DNA from: a virus | DNA: 28,927 bases | IMG/VR virus record: IMGVR_UViG_3300011270_000015 | Coordinates: 1-28,927 of that record | Strand: one strand, 5' to 3' | Shown here: piece by piece, positions 1 through 7,435 of the stretch | How the letters are laid out: the number at the start of each line of letters is the position of its first letter | Position numbering within the stretch: the stretch's first letter is position 1 | The notes under the pieces: generated by a model | Told to the model about the DNA's origin: nothing | The model's database searches: none | Seen by the model: the letters and a program-made list of their open reading frames with translations, nothing else | Position numbers and translations under genes: made by a program

Positions 1-459
1 CCCGTCGCGTTAGCACCCGCCGGATTCGCGACTTTGATGCTGAGCAAATCTTTCGCGCCGGCGGCTCCAGTCGTGGTGAACGTATGCGTAGTGTCAGCGC
101 AGTGGGTCGTCGTATCTTCGCCGAGAGCGTCGTTAACTGTGCAAGTCAGCGTGGTGCCCACCGCATTTTTATCGACTGTGATGACCGGCTTATTTGCGTT
201 TGCGGCCGTCGTGAGGGTCACTTGGAGATTTGATACCGTACACGCTGTGGGAATCATTTGCTGCGCGTTGGCTTCCGTAGTGAGCAGAGCCACCGCTGCA
301 TCGTCTCCGCAGGCGATGAAGTCAGTCGTCGTGGCAGCGATGCTGGCCGTGGTGCCCATACAGAAACTTGTCGCTCCCGTGGTCTGATTCGTCCCGCCAT
401 TAGCGAGGCTCAAAGGCACTGTCGCGGTGGCGAGCGCGGTAAAGGCGACGTTATTGGTC
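1..459 (-). CDS. Tail-fibre-like protein, downstream part (partial, frameshifted)
   Basis: A minus-strand frame is open from about 459 to the left edge with no stop, so the gene continues outside the window. It reads TNNVAFTALATATVPLSLAN and then GGTNQTTGAT, the Gly/Thr/Asn-rich style of phage fibre and collar proteins, followed by a Thr/Ala-rich stretch with five cysteines. There is no start of its own. It continues the upstream ORF (451-828) exactly if one G is removed from the AAAGG run at about 455-464. I therefore treat it as the second half of one gene. Whether the shift is a sequencing error, a mutation or recoding cannot be told from one sequence. Confidence 0.6.
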
Positions 460-828
460 CTTTGTGCACGCGATCGCGCCGGTACTGGCGAGCGTACAGT
501 CCTGACTCAAGGTGACCGGCGCATAAGCTGTCCCCCCCGCATTACCGACAAGAATCTGCGCAGCGCTTGGCGCGGTGTTTGGATAAATCGTGCTCGAAGC
601 GCCGACCTGATCGAGCACCTTCCCGGTGCTGTCGACAACACGCACGGTGCGATCTGGGCTTGCTGAGGTCGCGGAGGCTACCCCGCCGAGTACGGTGCCT
701 GTGCTGCTCACGATTTGGACCGTCATATCGAACGAAGCAGTGACCGCACGCATGATCGGCGCGTGGAAGATGCCGATGCCGAAGCCAAGCACGACCCCAA
801 ACAGAACGATGCGCCAATAATATTTCAT
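451..828 (-). CDS. Tail-fibre-like protein with N-terminal membrane segment, upstream part
   Basis: The ORF starts at an ATG overlapping the upstream stop (ATGA), with GGAG nine bases before it. A TTG 33 bases further upstream is less likely. Residues 5-20 are strongly hydrophobic (IVLFGVVLGFGIGIF), so the product may have an N-terminal membrane anchor, which is unusual for a fibre. After that come repeated short motifs of the type SSTGTVLGG and DSTGKVLDQV and a segment VGNAGGTAYAPVTLS typical of phage fibre repeats. The ORF stops at TAA just after GAIACTK, exactly where the fibre pattern continues in the +1 frame. Function as a fibre or host-contact protein is inferred from composition and position only. 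Confidence 0.55.
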   Translation of the reverse strand: MKYYWRIVLFGVVLGFGIGIFHAPIMRAVTASFDMTVQIVSSTGTVLGGVASATSASPDRTVRVVDSTGKVLDQVGASSTIYPNTAPSAAQILVGNAGGTAYAPVTLSQDCTLASTGAIACTKDQ

Positions 829-1019
829 CCAGTACGGCTCCGAAGTAGTCCCGCGTCCCAACGGGGTTCGACGCGCACGCCGGGGTTATTCCAATAGCGC
901 CGCGCCATCGCAAGCGCGTCCCACTCATGTACCAAGTGCGCCACCACGTAGGGCAGGCCGTCGTCATCGTGGACGATCACCTGCCAACGCGGAGGACTTA
1001 TCGGAGATGTTACGTCCAT
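825..1019 (-). CDS. Small hypothetical phage protein (64 aa)
   Basis: This 64-residue ORF starts at ATG with AAGGAG five bases upstream and ends in an ATGA overlap with the fibre-like gene, so the two are probably translationally coupled. The sequence is rich in Trp, Asp and His (WQVIVHDDDGLPYVVAHL), looks like a small soluble protein, and has no motif I recognise. Confidence 0.6.
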   Translation of the reverse strand: MDVTSPISPPRWQVIVHDDDGLPYVVAHLVHEWDALAMARRYWNNPGVRVEPRWDAGLLRSRTG

Positions 1020-1032
1020 GATAACTCCTTGC

Positions 1033-2064
1033 TTATCCGTTTCGCGACCATACGTCGGCCTCCGCCGTAGTCAAAGGATCGAAATCGGTCGACCGTCTGC
1101 GTCCCCGTAGCGTCTCGATCATAAAGGTCTGGTCATCCACGCCCGAGTCGTTGCGGATAGCCTGATCGATGAGCGTGTTCGCCCGCGTTTCCTGCGCGCG
1201 GTATTCGTTCCGCATCAGCGCCGCCACGTCCACTTGGCCCTTGCGCGCGGCCTTCATCATCTCGTGCCGCATCATCGGGATGAACGCGAGTTCCTTAGCG
1301 ATGTAGTCGTCCAGGGTAACGGGAATCGCCTCGGCAAAGCCAATCACCGGCGGAATCGACCAGTATGTGTAATGCACAATGGTCGAAATCAGCGGGGCCG
1401 GATAGAACTCCAGCATCTTGGGCTGACCCGTGGCAGTTAGCTGGCTCTGAAACTCCGATACGCACCACGGATAAGGCCCCACGAGATAGCGCGACGGGTA
1501 GAGTTCCTGCATCCTCTCCGGCGAGATGAACTTGAGCCACTTGAATAGGTAGTCGAGCGCGAACGTGCCGAAGAACCGCGCATCGGCCGCAGCCGCGAAG
1601 AACCGGGGCGTGATGTAGTAGCTCTGCGAAGCTAGCGGAGTACTAGGCGTGAACTGGGCGTTGCTCTCCGAGACGAACGGCAGTTCAAGGAGTAGTGTTG
1701 CGGCGGTTTGAGAGGTCTCGACCTTGGCGATTTTGTACCATGTCTTGAGTTGATAGACACGAAAGAACTGACCTTCGAGGACGTTCGTCCACAAGGGAGA
1801 AGCCGTGGCGTCCCCCACCACAGTCTTCGAACCCACAGTGACAGTGACCGTGCCACCCGGATTAACCACGCCCTGTGGATTGGTTTGGCCGCCGAGTGCA
1901 CCAGTGAGATACATGGCGCCGAGTTTGCGGAGCGCCTTGTACTTCGTGCGCGCATAGAGTTCCGAGATTTTCTGGGAGACGAAATTGCCGACGATCTGGA
2001 TGTTGATGTCGGAATCTAACTCCGCTTTGGCTTGGCGGGCGATTGTCTCGATGGTGACGGCCAC
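1033..2064 (-). CDS. Probable virion protein, adaptor-like (343 aa)
   Basis: The ORF begins with GTG five bases after the stop of the preceding small gene. No in-frame ATG is near, and a weak AAAGAG lies upstream. The N-terminus (about 1-50) is predicted helical. The middle is beta-rich. The C-terminal third (about 235-310) has the pattern VTLDDYIAKELAFIPMMRHE followed by a long basic helix, which resembles connector or adaptor proteins in which a helical bundle packs against the portal. Its place in the head cassette fits a structural role. The exact family is not certain, and it could equally be a tail component. Confidence 0.55.
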   Translation of the reverse strand: MAVTIETIARQAKAELDSDINIQIVGNFVSQKISELYARTKYKALRKLGAMYLTGALGGQTNPQGVVNPGGTVTVTVGSKTVVGDATASPLWTNVLEGQFFRVYQLKTWYKIAKVETSQTAATLLLELPFVSESNAQFTPSTPLASQSYYITPRFFAAAADARFFGTFALDYLFKWLKFISPERMQELYPSRYLVGPYPWCVSEFQSQLTATGQPKMLEFYPAPLISTIVHYTYWSIPPVIGFAEAIPVTLDDYIAKELAFIPMMRHEMMKAARKGQVDVAALMRNEYRAQETRANTLIDQAIRNDSGVDDQTFMIETLRGRRRSTDFDPLTTAEADVWSRNG

Positions 2065-2068
2065 ACGG

Positions 2069-2254
2069 TCATCTCTTTAGATATTTGCGGATATCTTTGG
2101 CGGGATCTTCCTGCATTAGCTGGCGCCGCTTAGTTGCGACTGAGCTGGATGGATCATATTGAGGATCCTCCTTGTCTAGTAACCGCTGAATTCGCGCCCT
2201 GTCGGGGGCGACTTTCAAGCTCGTTCCAGTTGGTTGCGCTGCAACGCTGCTCAT
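2069..2254 (-). CDS. Small basic/charged protein (61 aa)
   Basis: The ORF starts at an ATG that overlaps the stop of the previous tiny gene (ATGA, 2251-2254) and ends five bases before the GTG of the 343-aa gene. The sequence is hydrophilic and charged with no predicted membrane segment; its C-terminus is KDIRKYLKR. It belongs to a chain of very small coupled genes between the capsid and adaptor-like genes. Function unknown. Confidence 0.5.
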   Translation of the reverse strand: MSSVAAQPTGTSLKVAPDRARIQRLLDKEDPQYDPSSSVATKRRQLMQEDPAKDIRKYLKR

Positions 2255-2400
2255 ACCCCGAATCCCTTCTTGAAGCGCTTCTGAATGGACTCAACACCGC
2301 GCTCGACAGCCGCCTTCTTCTGCATCCCGTTACGCTTGCCCTTCTTGGTGCGGCGAGGAGTGTAGACCCCGAATGTGCGTGATTTGCGACCTCTCGCCAT
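2251..2400 (-). CDS. Small highly basic protein (49 aa)
   Basis: This 49-residue ORF starts MARGRKSRTFGVYTPRRTKK and is about one third Lys plus Arg. The start overlaps the previous gene's stop (TAATG at 2398-2402) and the stop overlaps the next ATG (ATGA), so its reading frame is fixed at both ends by neighbours. Such composition would suit nucleic-acid binding or packaging with the DNA, but this is inference. Confidence 0.5.
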   Translation of the reverse strand: MARGRKSRTFGVYTPRRTKKGKRNGMQKKAAVERGVESIQKRFKKGFGV

Positions 2401-2552
2401 TACTTGCTCGCTACTGGATGCCCAAAGGCTGTCGGTTTGGGGCGATGAATCACGGCACCGCTGGGAGCCTGCAACTTGCGAGGGTTCTGCTCCTTGGCGC
2501 CACAGGCCATATGGGACTTACCGCGCACCCCGCATGGTCGCGGTCGGCTCAT
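2400..2552 (-). CDS. Small basic protein (50 aa)
   Basis: The ORF starts MSRPRPCGVRGKSHMACGAK at an ATG overlapping the stop of the Lys-rich peptide gene (ATGA) and ends in TAATG with the next gene. A second in-frame ATG at 2510 would give 36 residues. The overlap favours the longer form. It holds two cysteines, many basic residues and several prolines. Function unknown. Confidence 0.45.
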   Translation of the reverse strand: MSRPRPCGVRGKSHMACGAKEQNPRKLQAPSGAVIHRPKPTAFGHPVASK

Positions 2553-2635
2553 GTGCTCATCTTCTTGGCGAACATACCCTTCGACATCATCTTCTTCTTG
2601 CTGCCCTTCTTTTTTGGCATCGGCTTTTTCTTCAA
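2549..2635 (-). CDS. Lysine-rich micro-protein (28 aa)
   Basis: The product is almost entirely Lys, Met, Ser and Gly (MPKKKGSKKKMMSKGMFAKK near its end). I place the start at TTG 2635, which overlaps the upstream stop as TTGA and has GGAGG ten bases upstream. The alternative is ATG 2620, giving 23 residues. The gene ends in an ATGA overlap. The composition suggests a DNA-binding or condensing peptide, or a peptide packed in the virion. This is inference only. Confidence 0.4.
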   Translation of the reverse strand: MKKKPMPKKKGSKKKMMSKGMFAKKMST

Positions 2636-2835
2636 TGGCTTAGTGCCTCCGAAATATTCGTGCGTTTCCGTTTCTTGCCCTTCTTCTTTGACTGGCCGGT
2701 CTGGCTCATCATAATCGCGATGGCCTGACTTCGATCTGTGACCCTCGGCCCCTTCTTCGAACCGCTACGCAACTGGCCATGCTTGAATTCGTGCATGACC
2801 TTTTGAGCCTTACGTTTGCGTGCGGCCTTTTTCAC
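2632..2835 (-). CDS. DUF6496-like small basic protein (67 aa)
   Basis: The centre of the protein reads KVMHEFKHGQLRSGSKKGP and then VTDRSQAIAIMMSQTG, which matches my memory of the phage/bacterial DUF6496 family (KVMHEFK, LRSGS, QAIAIA). Start: GTG at 2835 overlaps the stop of the upstream virion protein (GTGA). A longer in-frame reading exists but would run 100 bases inside that gene. Function of the family is unknown to me. The C-terminus is strongly basic (KKKGKKRKR). It heads the chain of four smaller basic genes downstream. Confidence 0.6.
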   Translation of the reverse strand: MKKAARKRKAQKVMHEFKHGQLRSGSKKGPRVTDRSQAIAIMMSQTGQSKKKGKKRKRTNISEALSH

Positions 2836-3392
2836 GACAGCGGCGAAGTCACCACAACCAGCGCGGCCGGAGCGCCAGCGGCGGTAGCACCCGCAAGGGT
2901 CTGGAAACCTTGACTCATCGGGATGTATCGCATGAACCACTGCATCCGGCCCGTTCCGCCGTCAGAGCCCGCGCAGTTGATGCGGATCACGCCTGGTTGC
3001 AGGAAACACGCCATTGGTGCTGTCGTAAGAACCGACCCGGCGATTACGATGCCCGCCGTGCCGCTGATTGTTGCCGCCGTTCCGAAGCCGTTCACGAGGT
3101 TATAGAAGGCCCCAGCGACGAGTGCGTTGATGTCGGAGGTCGCGCACATGTCGGTGGCCGTCGACGTGAGGGTATCCACAAACTGAAGTTTCGTGGCATT
3201 CGCGACGGCACCCACCAAAGTCGTGACAACTCCGAAGATGCACTGGAGCCAGATTGGCCCGCCGGTGATCGTAAAAATGGTCTTAGTCGTGGTCTGCGGT
3301 AACGCCAGCGGATTCGTCTGCCCCAGCATCGAAACGCCAGGTGCATCGAGTCCGTAGGGGAATCCCGTAAACCGTGGAGCCGGATTTGCCAT
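2832..3392 (-). CDS. Virion structural protein, paralogue of the next gene (186 aa)
   Basis: Residues 34-165 resemble the neighbouring 151-aa protein (3402-3857) along the whole length: TIFTITGGPIWLQCIFGVVTT against TIFTVTGHIWVQAIYLIVTT, and later RYIPMSQGF against WAPMSPGA. The two genes are adjacent, so they look like a tandem duplication. This copy has an extra N-terminal 30 residues and a longer, Ala-rich C-terminus. The sequence is mostly beta and small residues, as in head decoration or fibre proteins. Position just after the capsid gene supports a virion role, which is inferred. Confidence 0.6.
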   Translation of the reverse strand: MANPAPRFTGFPYGLDAPGVSMLGQTNPLALPQTTTKTIFTITGGPIWLQCIFGVVTTLVGAVANATKLQFVDTLTSTATDMCATSDINALVAGAFYNLVNGFGTAATISGTAGIVIAGSVLTTAPMACFLQPGVIRINCAGSDGGTGRMQWFMRYIPMSQGFQTLAGATAAGAPAALVVVTSPLS

Positions 3393-3401
3393 GATGCTCC
3401 C

Positions 3402-3857
3402 TTAAACTACTGTTGCGCCCGGAGACATCGGAGCCCACAAAATCTGGTGCTGGACCGCGCCCGTGCTCGTCGCGCCAGTCGTAATCGTGATGATTCCGGA
3501 GCCCGCCATGATGAAGGAAATCGGTGGTGCGGTGATGGGCACAGCGATCAGGACTCCATTCGCGTTATTGATCGCCGTGGTCGCGAAGGTCGTCACCGGC
3601 ATGAAAATCTGTCCCACGGCAGCCGCGTTCAAGTCGGCGGTCGCATTGCTTATGTCCACAGCGGTTAGCGTCCCCACCTTGGCGGACCATTTGACGGTAG
3701 TCGCCTGCGCCTGGATGATCGTGGTGACGATCAGATAGATCGCCTGCACCCAAATATGGCCGGTGACGGTGAAGATCGTACCGGCAGCGGTCGCGGGTAG
3801 CGCAAGCGCGGCGCTCTGCGAGGTCCGAAGTCCCGTCGAAACTACTTGCATTGGCAC
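3402..3857 (-). CDS. Virion structural protein, tandem paralogue (151 aa)
   Basis: The start is GTG at 3857, with AAGGAG eight bases upstream. The internal ATG at 3851 is too far from that site. The protein is beta-rich with many Ala, Thr, Val and Ile residues and no charged clusters, and resembles its neighbour 2832-3392. It lies 57 bases after the major capsid gene. Head decoration or a surface fibre are reasonable roles, and no catalytic motif is visible. Confidence 0.6.
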   Translation of the reverse strand: MPMQVVSTGLRTSQSAALALPATAAGTIFTVTGHIWVQAIYLIVTTIIQAQATTVKWSAKVGTLTAVDISNATADLNAAAVGQIFMPVTTFATTAINNANGVLIAVPITAPPISFIMAGSGIITITTGATSTGAVQHQILWAPMSPGATVV

Positions 3858-3914
3858 GTGGATTTCTCCTTACTTACGTAGGTCATTAGCTCGGCGCCAC
3901 CTTCGATTCCGTGG

Positions 3915-4835
3915 TTATGTGGGATGCGCCCCTTCTATCCACTCGTAAGCTCCAAAATAAGATGTGATTCTTTGATAGAGACTGAAATAGCCATTTTCTG
4001 TGTACGGATCGTCGAAGTGGTTGGCCCTAGGCCGATTCCGCCACAAGAAGTACGCATCCGAGTCTGGAAGCGGTGCTGCGGCAAAGTAGTCGTTGGCCGA
4101 GGTCAGGTAATGCAGGATGCGCCACTGGAGCGCCTCGGGAACGATGGAATTGAGGTCGTTGTTGGCGGTCTGCGGCTGACCTGAGGAACCGAGAACTTCG
4201 CGGATGAGAAAACGATTCGTGGGTGTCAGCAGCAATCGAGTGAGAGCAACCGGACGCTGCAACCCGCGCTGATTCACTCGGTTCTCGGCGCGTAGAATCA
4301 TATTCTGGAGGCCGGTAACACTGAATGTGAGATCTGGCGATCCCCGGTTGGCCTGGGTGCCACCGCCCGATACGGTATTGAGACCGCCCAACAGTGGGTG
4401 CGCGGTGTGGCACAGGGAGACGCCATCGTATCCAGGAAAAGCGTTGTTGAAGGCGTTGATAAGGATTTGTGCCGCAACTACTTCCTGCCGGAAGCGGCCA
4501 GCGCGACCTTCCTCGCGCCATTGCGCCGCCATGATGTCGTAGAGGTCGTCGTCGTACATCTCGAACGTGACCTCGAACAACATCCCGTAGGGCACTGCGG
4601 CCGGGTTGATCTGACCACCGAGGATCGGCTGATCGCGCCGGAACTGTTCGCCTTCGGGCTTCTGCGGCATCGCACCGAGGCCGGTCGCTTGCAGGTAAGT
4701 CTCGGGGTTGACCAGCATGTCGCGGACGTTGATCCACATGGGATATTCGAGCGGTCGCTCTTTGCCCACGTCCAGCAGCACGCCCTGGAACTTGGTCGAG
4801 AGCAAGTTGGAAAATCCTGGTGTTGCAGCCGGCAT
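3915..4835 (-). CDS. Major capsid protein (HK97-fold type, Mu gpT-like)
   Basis: This 306-residue protein should form the icosahedral shell. Residues 142-151 read CHTAHPLLGG, followed by a Gly/Asn-rich loop and then a helix SVTGLQNMILRAENRVNQRG. This arrangement (a helix ending in a His-Pro-Leu segment, then a conserved P-domain helix, then LLLTPTNRFLIREVL) is familiar from Mu gpT-like capsid proteins. The N-terminus contains the typical FSNLLSTKFQGVLLD start. The length fits a capsid protein without a large pro-region. GCGAGG lies nine bases before the ATG. It sits between a decoration-type gene and the paralogous pair, downstream of the scaffold candidate, as in head operons. Confidence 0.8.
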   Translation of the reverse strand: MPAATPGFSNLLSTKFQGVLLDVGKERPLEYPMWINVRDMLVNPETYLQATGLGAMPQKPEGEQFRRDQPILGGQINPAAVPYGMLFEVTFEMYDDDLYDIMAAQWREEGRAGRFRQEVVAAQILINAFNNAFPGYDGVSLCHTAHPLLGGLNTVSGGGTQANRGSPDLTFSVTGLQNMILRAENRVNQRGLQRPVALTRLLLTPTNRFLIREVLGSSGQPQTANNDLNSIVPEALQWRILHYLTSANDYFAAAPLPDSDAYFLWRNRPRANHFDDPYTENGYFSLYQRITSYFGAYEWIEGAHPT

Positions 4836-4850
4836 ACTGTTAAACCTCGC

Positions 4851-5372
4851 TTATTGCAGGATGTTCGCGCTCAGGAATTTCACCCATACGCGACCATTCA
4901 CGGTTCCGGCTGGCGACCAGGCGGGAAATCCGATTATGAGCACCCGTTGATTCGCAGCTTTCTTGTCCACGTCGGCATACCAATAAAGCGGTGTGCCCGC
5001 CGGCGATGAGCCAATCGTGTCCTTCGTAACGCCGATCGTCGTTTCGACATCCGTAGCCGCCAGAACAGCCGTGGCGCTCGCCTTTGCTGACGCTTGGTCG
5101 ATACTGATCTCGTAAACGATGTCGTCGTTAGGCAGTGTGAACATCGCGTTATGAGTGGCTGCGGTCGCATCGTTATGAGCTGGCCCCACTGATACGCCAT
5201 CGATACGAGTCGGATTCGCACCGCATTCCTGGATGTTCCCGCCCGATGCGACGAGGAGAGCCCCATCGAAGTAAGTTTGCGTGGCAGCTTCGGGCGTGAT
5301 GAAATTCACCGCGCCCGAGTATTTGCCCTCTTGGTAGGAGAGCTTCATCGCCGCAAGGGCAAGGTTCGCCAT
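4851..5372 (-). CDS. Capsid-associated virion protein, possibly decoration/cement (173 aa)
   Basis: The ORF starts MANLALAAMKLSYQEGKYSG with AGAGGA seven bases upstream and lies directly before the capsid gene in transcription order. It is beta-rich, neutral and without membrane segments. Short Ala/Gly-rich proteins next to capsid genes are often decoration or cement proteins. I do not recognise the family, so this role comes from position and composition. Confidence 0.55.
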   Translation of the reverse strand: MANLALAAMKLSYQEGKYSGAVNFITPEAATQTYFDGALLVASGGNIQECGANPTRIDGVSVGPAHNDATAATHNAMFTLPNDDIVYEISIDQASAKASATAVLAATDVETTIGVTKDTIGSSPAGTPLYWYADVDKKAANQRVLIIGFPAWSPAGTVNGRVWVKFLSANILQ

Positions 5373-5384
5373 CGTGTATTCCTC

Positions 5385-6056
5385 TTACTCGGTTCTCACT
5401 TGCACGCCGGTCGGCAATCCACGGCCGGCTTTAAGCGCGTCGCTGACTCGTTCGATCTGCCCGTTGGTGCCGCGAAAGATGGTGCGGCGCAGGAGCGGGT
5501 CGTTGGGGTCGCCGTGGGCTAAAGGACCGTAGCGCCGCGTCGGGGAGTTCGGGCCATAGTTCGCATCTTCGGCCCAGTTGAGTTCCACATCACCGATTTT
5601 CTGGCGCGCTTTCTCGTCGAGGTAGGCTTCGCGCTTCTCGTGAAGTTCCTTCGGGCACCAATAGAGAAGCACGTCGCCAACACCACGCAGTGTCGATGCG
5701 CCAGCCGCATCCTGCCCCTTGTAGTCGTCGCATTCCTTGTCGTCACCCCTCACTGGCTGGAAGCCCATCGTTTTGTAGGCGGCAGTCACGACGTTGTGGG
5801 CCTTGATCCACACGTAATGCCGCTCGGCACGGGGGTTGGTGACGACGAGATTGTGAGTCTGCTCGTCGAAATACTGGAGAATCTCGTTCTCCGGTTTCAG
5901 CGCATCGGTGTTAAGACCACCTGCTTCTGCGTCCTTCTCGATTTGAGCAGCGAGTTCGTCTGTGCGCTTTCGATTCTCTTCGTCGCGCGTGTGGCCTGCG
6001 GGGAGTTGCCCGAGATGCTCAGGCGGAAGTGACGGGTCTCGGATTTCCTTTGCCAT
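5385..6056 (-). CDS. Hypothetical head-operon protein (223 aa)
   Basis: The ATG follows the TAG of the scaffold candidate with no gap. The N-terminal 65 residues are hydrophilic and helical (EENRKRTDELAAQIEKDAEA). The middle (about 75-160) has conserved-looking aromatic residues (HYVWIKAHNVVTAAYKTMGF, and VLLYWCPKELHEKREAYLDE). Position between the scaffold and decoration genes suggests a head morphogenesis or minor virion role. I do not recognise the family. Confidence 0.5.
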   Translation of the reverse strand: MAKEIRDPSLPPEHLGQLPAGHTRDEENRKRTDELAAQIEKDAEAGGLNTDALKPENEILQYFDEQTHNLVVTNPRAERHYVWIKAHNVVTAAYKTMGFQPVRGDDKECDDYKGQDAAGASTLRGVGDVLLYWCPKELHEKREAYLDEKARQKIGDVELNWAEDANYGPNSPTRRYGPLAHGDPNDPLLRRTIFRGTNGQIERVSDALKAGRGLPTGVQVRTE

Positions 6057-6890
6057 CTACTTGTCCAAGCCGAGCGTGGGATTGTCGGCAAGTTCGCGGT
6101 CGCGCTTGAACCATTCCTCGCGGTTCTGAAAGCCCTGAGTTCGCGCGAAGGTATCCGGCGTGTAGCCTTTGCGTTCCTTGGAGCGAAACGACTCTGCGGC
6201 GCGATCTCCGAATTGTTCAATAATGGTTTCGGGCAATTTGTCTTTCTGACTGTTCACGGTGCGTCCATTCGTCGAGCCTGGAAGCGGTGCTTGGGTGTCG
6301 AGCTTCTGTTGCCGTAGCGTGGCGTCTTTATCGCGCGCCCGAATCTCGGTGAGGTGGCGACCCGCAACCATTCGCGTCGCATCCCTCACCCAGTCGAGCA
6401 TGATGGTCTGGCCAGGCCGCAGGCCTTTGATCAGCACCTCTCGGACTTCGGTTTCGTACTCTTTGAACAGGTCGCCGAGTTCGGGGTCAGCCTTCATCTG
6501 CGTCAGCACAACGCCGTTGATCGCTTCGGCACCTTGCGTACGCAACGGGGTGACGTGCTCAACCTCAAATATCTGGTCGCGCAGTTCGTCGCGCTTTCGC
6601 TGAAGGGCGGCAATGGGCTTGCCTTCCTGCACGGCCTGATCGATCTGCGTATCGAGAGTGCTGACTTGCCCGCGCAACTCGGCGGGATCGGGACCAGCCG
6701 GAGCGGCAGCAACGAGGGGAGCCTTCGGTGTCAGTTCACTGATAACGCCGCGGACGATGTTCTGAACGTCTACGGACTTGAAAGTAGCTTCGGGCGGGGC
6801 GGGCGGATCCTTAGGTGGATCGACGGGCGGGTCTTTACCCGGATCTCCAGGAGGATCTACGGGCGGCTTGGTTACATCGTCTTCGGGCAT
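6057..6890 (-). CDS. Putative scaffolding protein (277 aa)
   Basis: I place the start at ATG 6890, with GGAG six bases before it. A TTG at 6902 is less well placed. Residues about 1-40 are an acidic, proline-rich low-complexity stretch built of PPVDPP and DPPKDPP units. Residues 70-110 form a charged coiled-coil type helix (AELRGQVSTLDTQIDQAVQE). The C-terminal half is charged and helical and ends KRDRELADNPTLGLDK. Lack of globular hydrophobic core, high charge and a place between portal and capsid genes are typical of phage scaffolding proteins. The assignment is by character and position, not by a family motif. Confidence 0.6.
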   Translation of the reverse strand: MPEDDVTKPPVDPPGDPGKDPPVDPPKDPPAPPEATFKSVDVQNIVRGVISELTPKAPLVAAAPAGPDPAELRGQVSTLDTQIDQAVQEGKPIAALQRKRDELRDQIFEVEHVTPLRTQGAEAINGVVLTQMKADPELGDLFKEYETEVREVLIKGLRPGQTIMLDWVRDATRMVAGRHLTEIRARDKDATLRQQKLDTQAPLPGSTNGRTVNSQKDKLPETIIEQFGDRAAESFRSKERKGYTPDTFARTQGFQNREEWFKRDRELADNPTLGLDK

Positions 6891-6937
6891 CTGGTTCTCC
6901 AAACGCCCTCTATGGAATCGGCCGCCCTATGTCCCTC

Positions 6938-6997
6938 GAAAAACAGCGACGCTCTTCGTGGTCCGGTGGGATGACCGAAACCATAAAGAGCGTCGCT
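6938..6997 (-). terminator. Probable Rho-independent terminator or attenuator
   Basis: A perfect 12-bp inverted repeat (AGCGACGCTCTT, arms 6945-6956 and 6986-6997) has a 29-base loop that itself contains a shorter CGGT/ACCG pairing. On the minus strand the second arm is followed by GTTTTT, the usual T-run. It lies in the only sizeable gap of the head operon, between the 78-aa gene and the scaffold gene. It could lower read-through from portal into scaffold and capsid, or mark a separate transcription unit. Confidence 0.6.
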
Positions 6998-7028
6998 ACC
7001 TAGGCTCTATGAGAAATAGAACGCGATG

Positions 7029-7265
7029 TCAACTATGGCCGTTGTCAACGGTTGTGTCGGCGGGAAGATTTAAGGCCTGATCGACGTGAGTCTGGAGGTC
7101 GCGGATGGCGCGCACTTTACCCTTTGCGAGCCATACCATCTCGGTAATTCCGGCACTTTCCATTTCGTTGCGGCAATCCTCGAGTCGCTCACGCAACCAC
7201 GCCTCGAAGTGTTCGCGCATTAGTCGATCCGTCTTCAAGGCGTGAAAGAAATATGAGCCGGTCAT
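7029..7265 (-). CDS. Small helical protein (78 aa)
   Basis: The ATG overlaps the stop of the 57-aa gene (ATGA). The product is charged and largely helical (REHFEAWLRERLEDCRNEME, then a MVWLAKGKVRAIRDLQTHVD segment). Short helical proteins between portal and scaffold genes are common in phages. I do not recognise this one. The probable terminator follows it. Confidence 0.6.
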   Translation of the reverse strand: MTGSYFFHALKTDRLMREHFEAWLRERLEDCRNEMESAGITEMVWLAKGKVRAIRDLQTHVDQALNLPADTTVDNGHS

Positions 7266-7435
7266 CCGGGTCTCCCCAGCAAGTCCATCATTTCCTCGAC
7301 GCCGATAACACGATTCGCATCAGGTAATATGAACGCTCGAAAGTAGCGGTCCCAATAGAGACGCGGCGGATGATCCATCAAAATCATCGGGTCGCCGTCC
7401 CGATTGTCACTGCCACGCCATTCGTCGAATGTCAT
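7262..7435 (-). CDS. Small hypothetical protein (57 aa)
   Basis: The ORF starts MTFDEWRGSDNRDGDPMILM. Its ATG overlaps the portal stop (ATGA at 7432-7435), and its own stop overlaps the next ATG in the same way, so the frame is bracketed by coupled genes. It contains an aromatic cluster (RLYWDRYFRAFIL). Function unknown. Confidence 0.55.
   Translation of the reverse strand: MTFDEWRGSDNRDGDPMILMDHPPRLYWDRYFRAFILPDANRVIGVEEMMDLLGRPG

Noticed and set aside
34-387. Plus-strand ORF of 117 aa at the left edge
   Set aside because: It is antisense to the fibre-like frame, and its Val/Ala-rich sequence mirrors the Thr/Ala codons of that gene.
542-967. Minus-strand ORF of 141 aa
   Set aside because: It overlaps the coupled 64-aa and fibre-like genes in another frame, is rich in Arg and His, and lacks a ribosome site.
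3848-3861. CACGTG core near 3855 (and one near 23060) as a second parS
   Set aside because: Only the six-base core matches; flanks do not fit TGTTTC/GAAACA.
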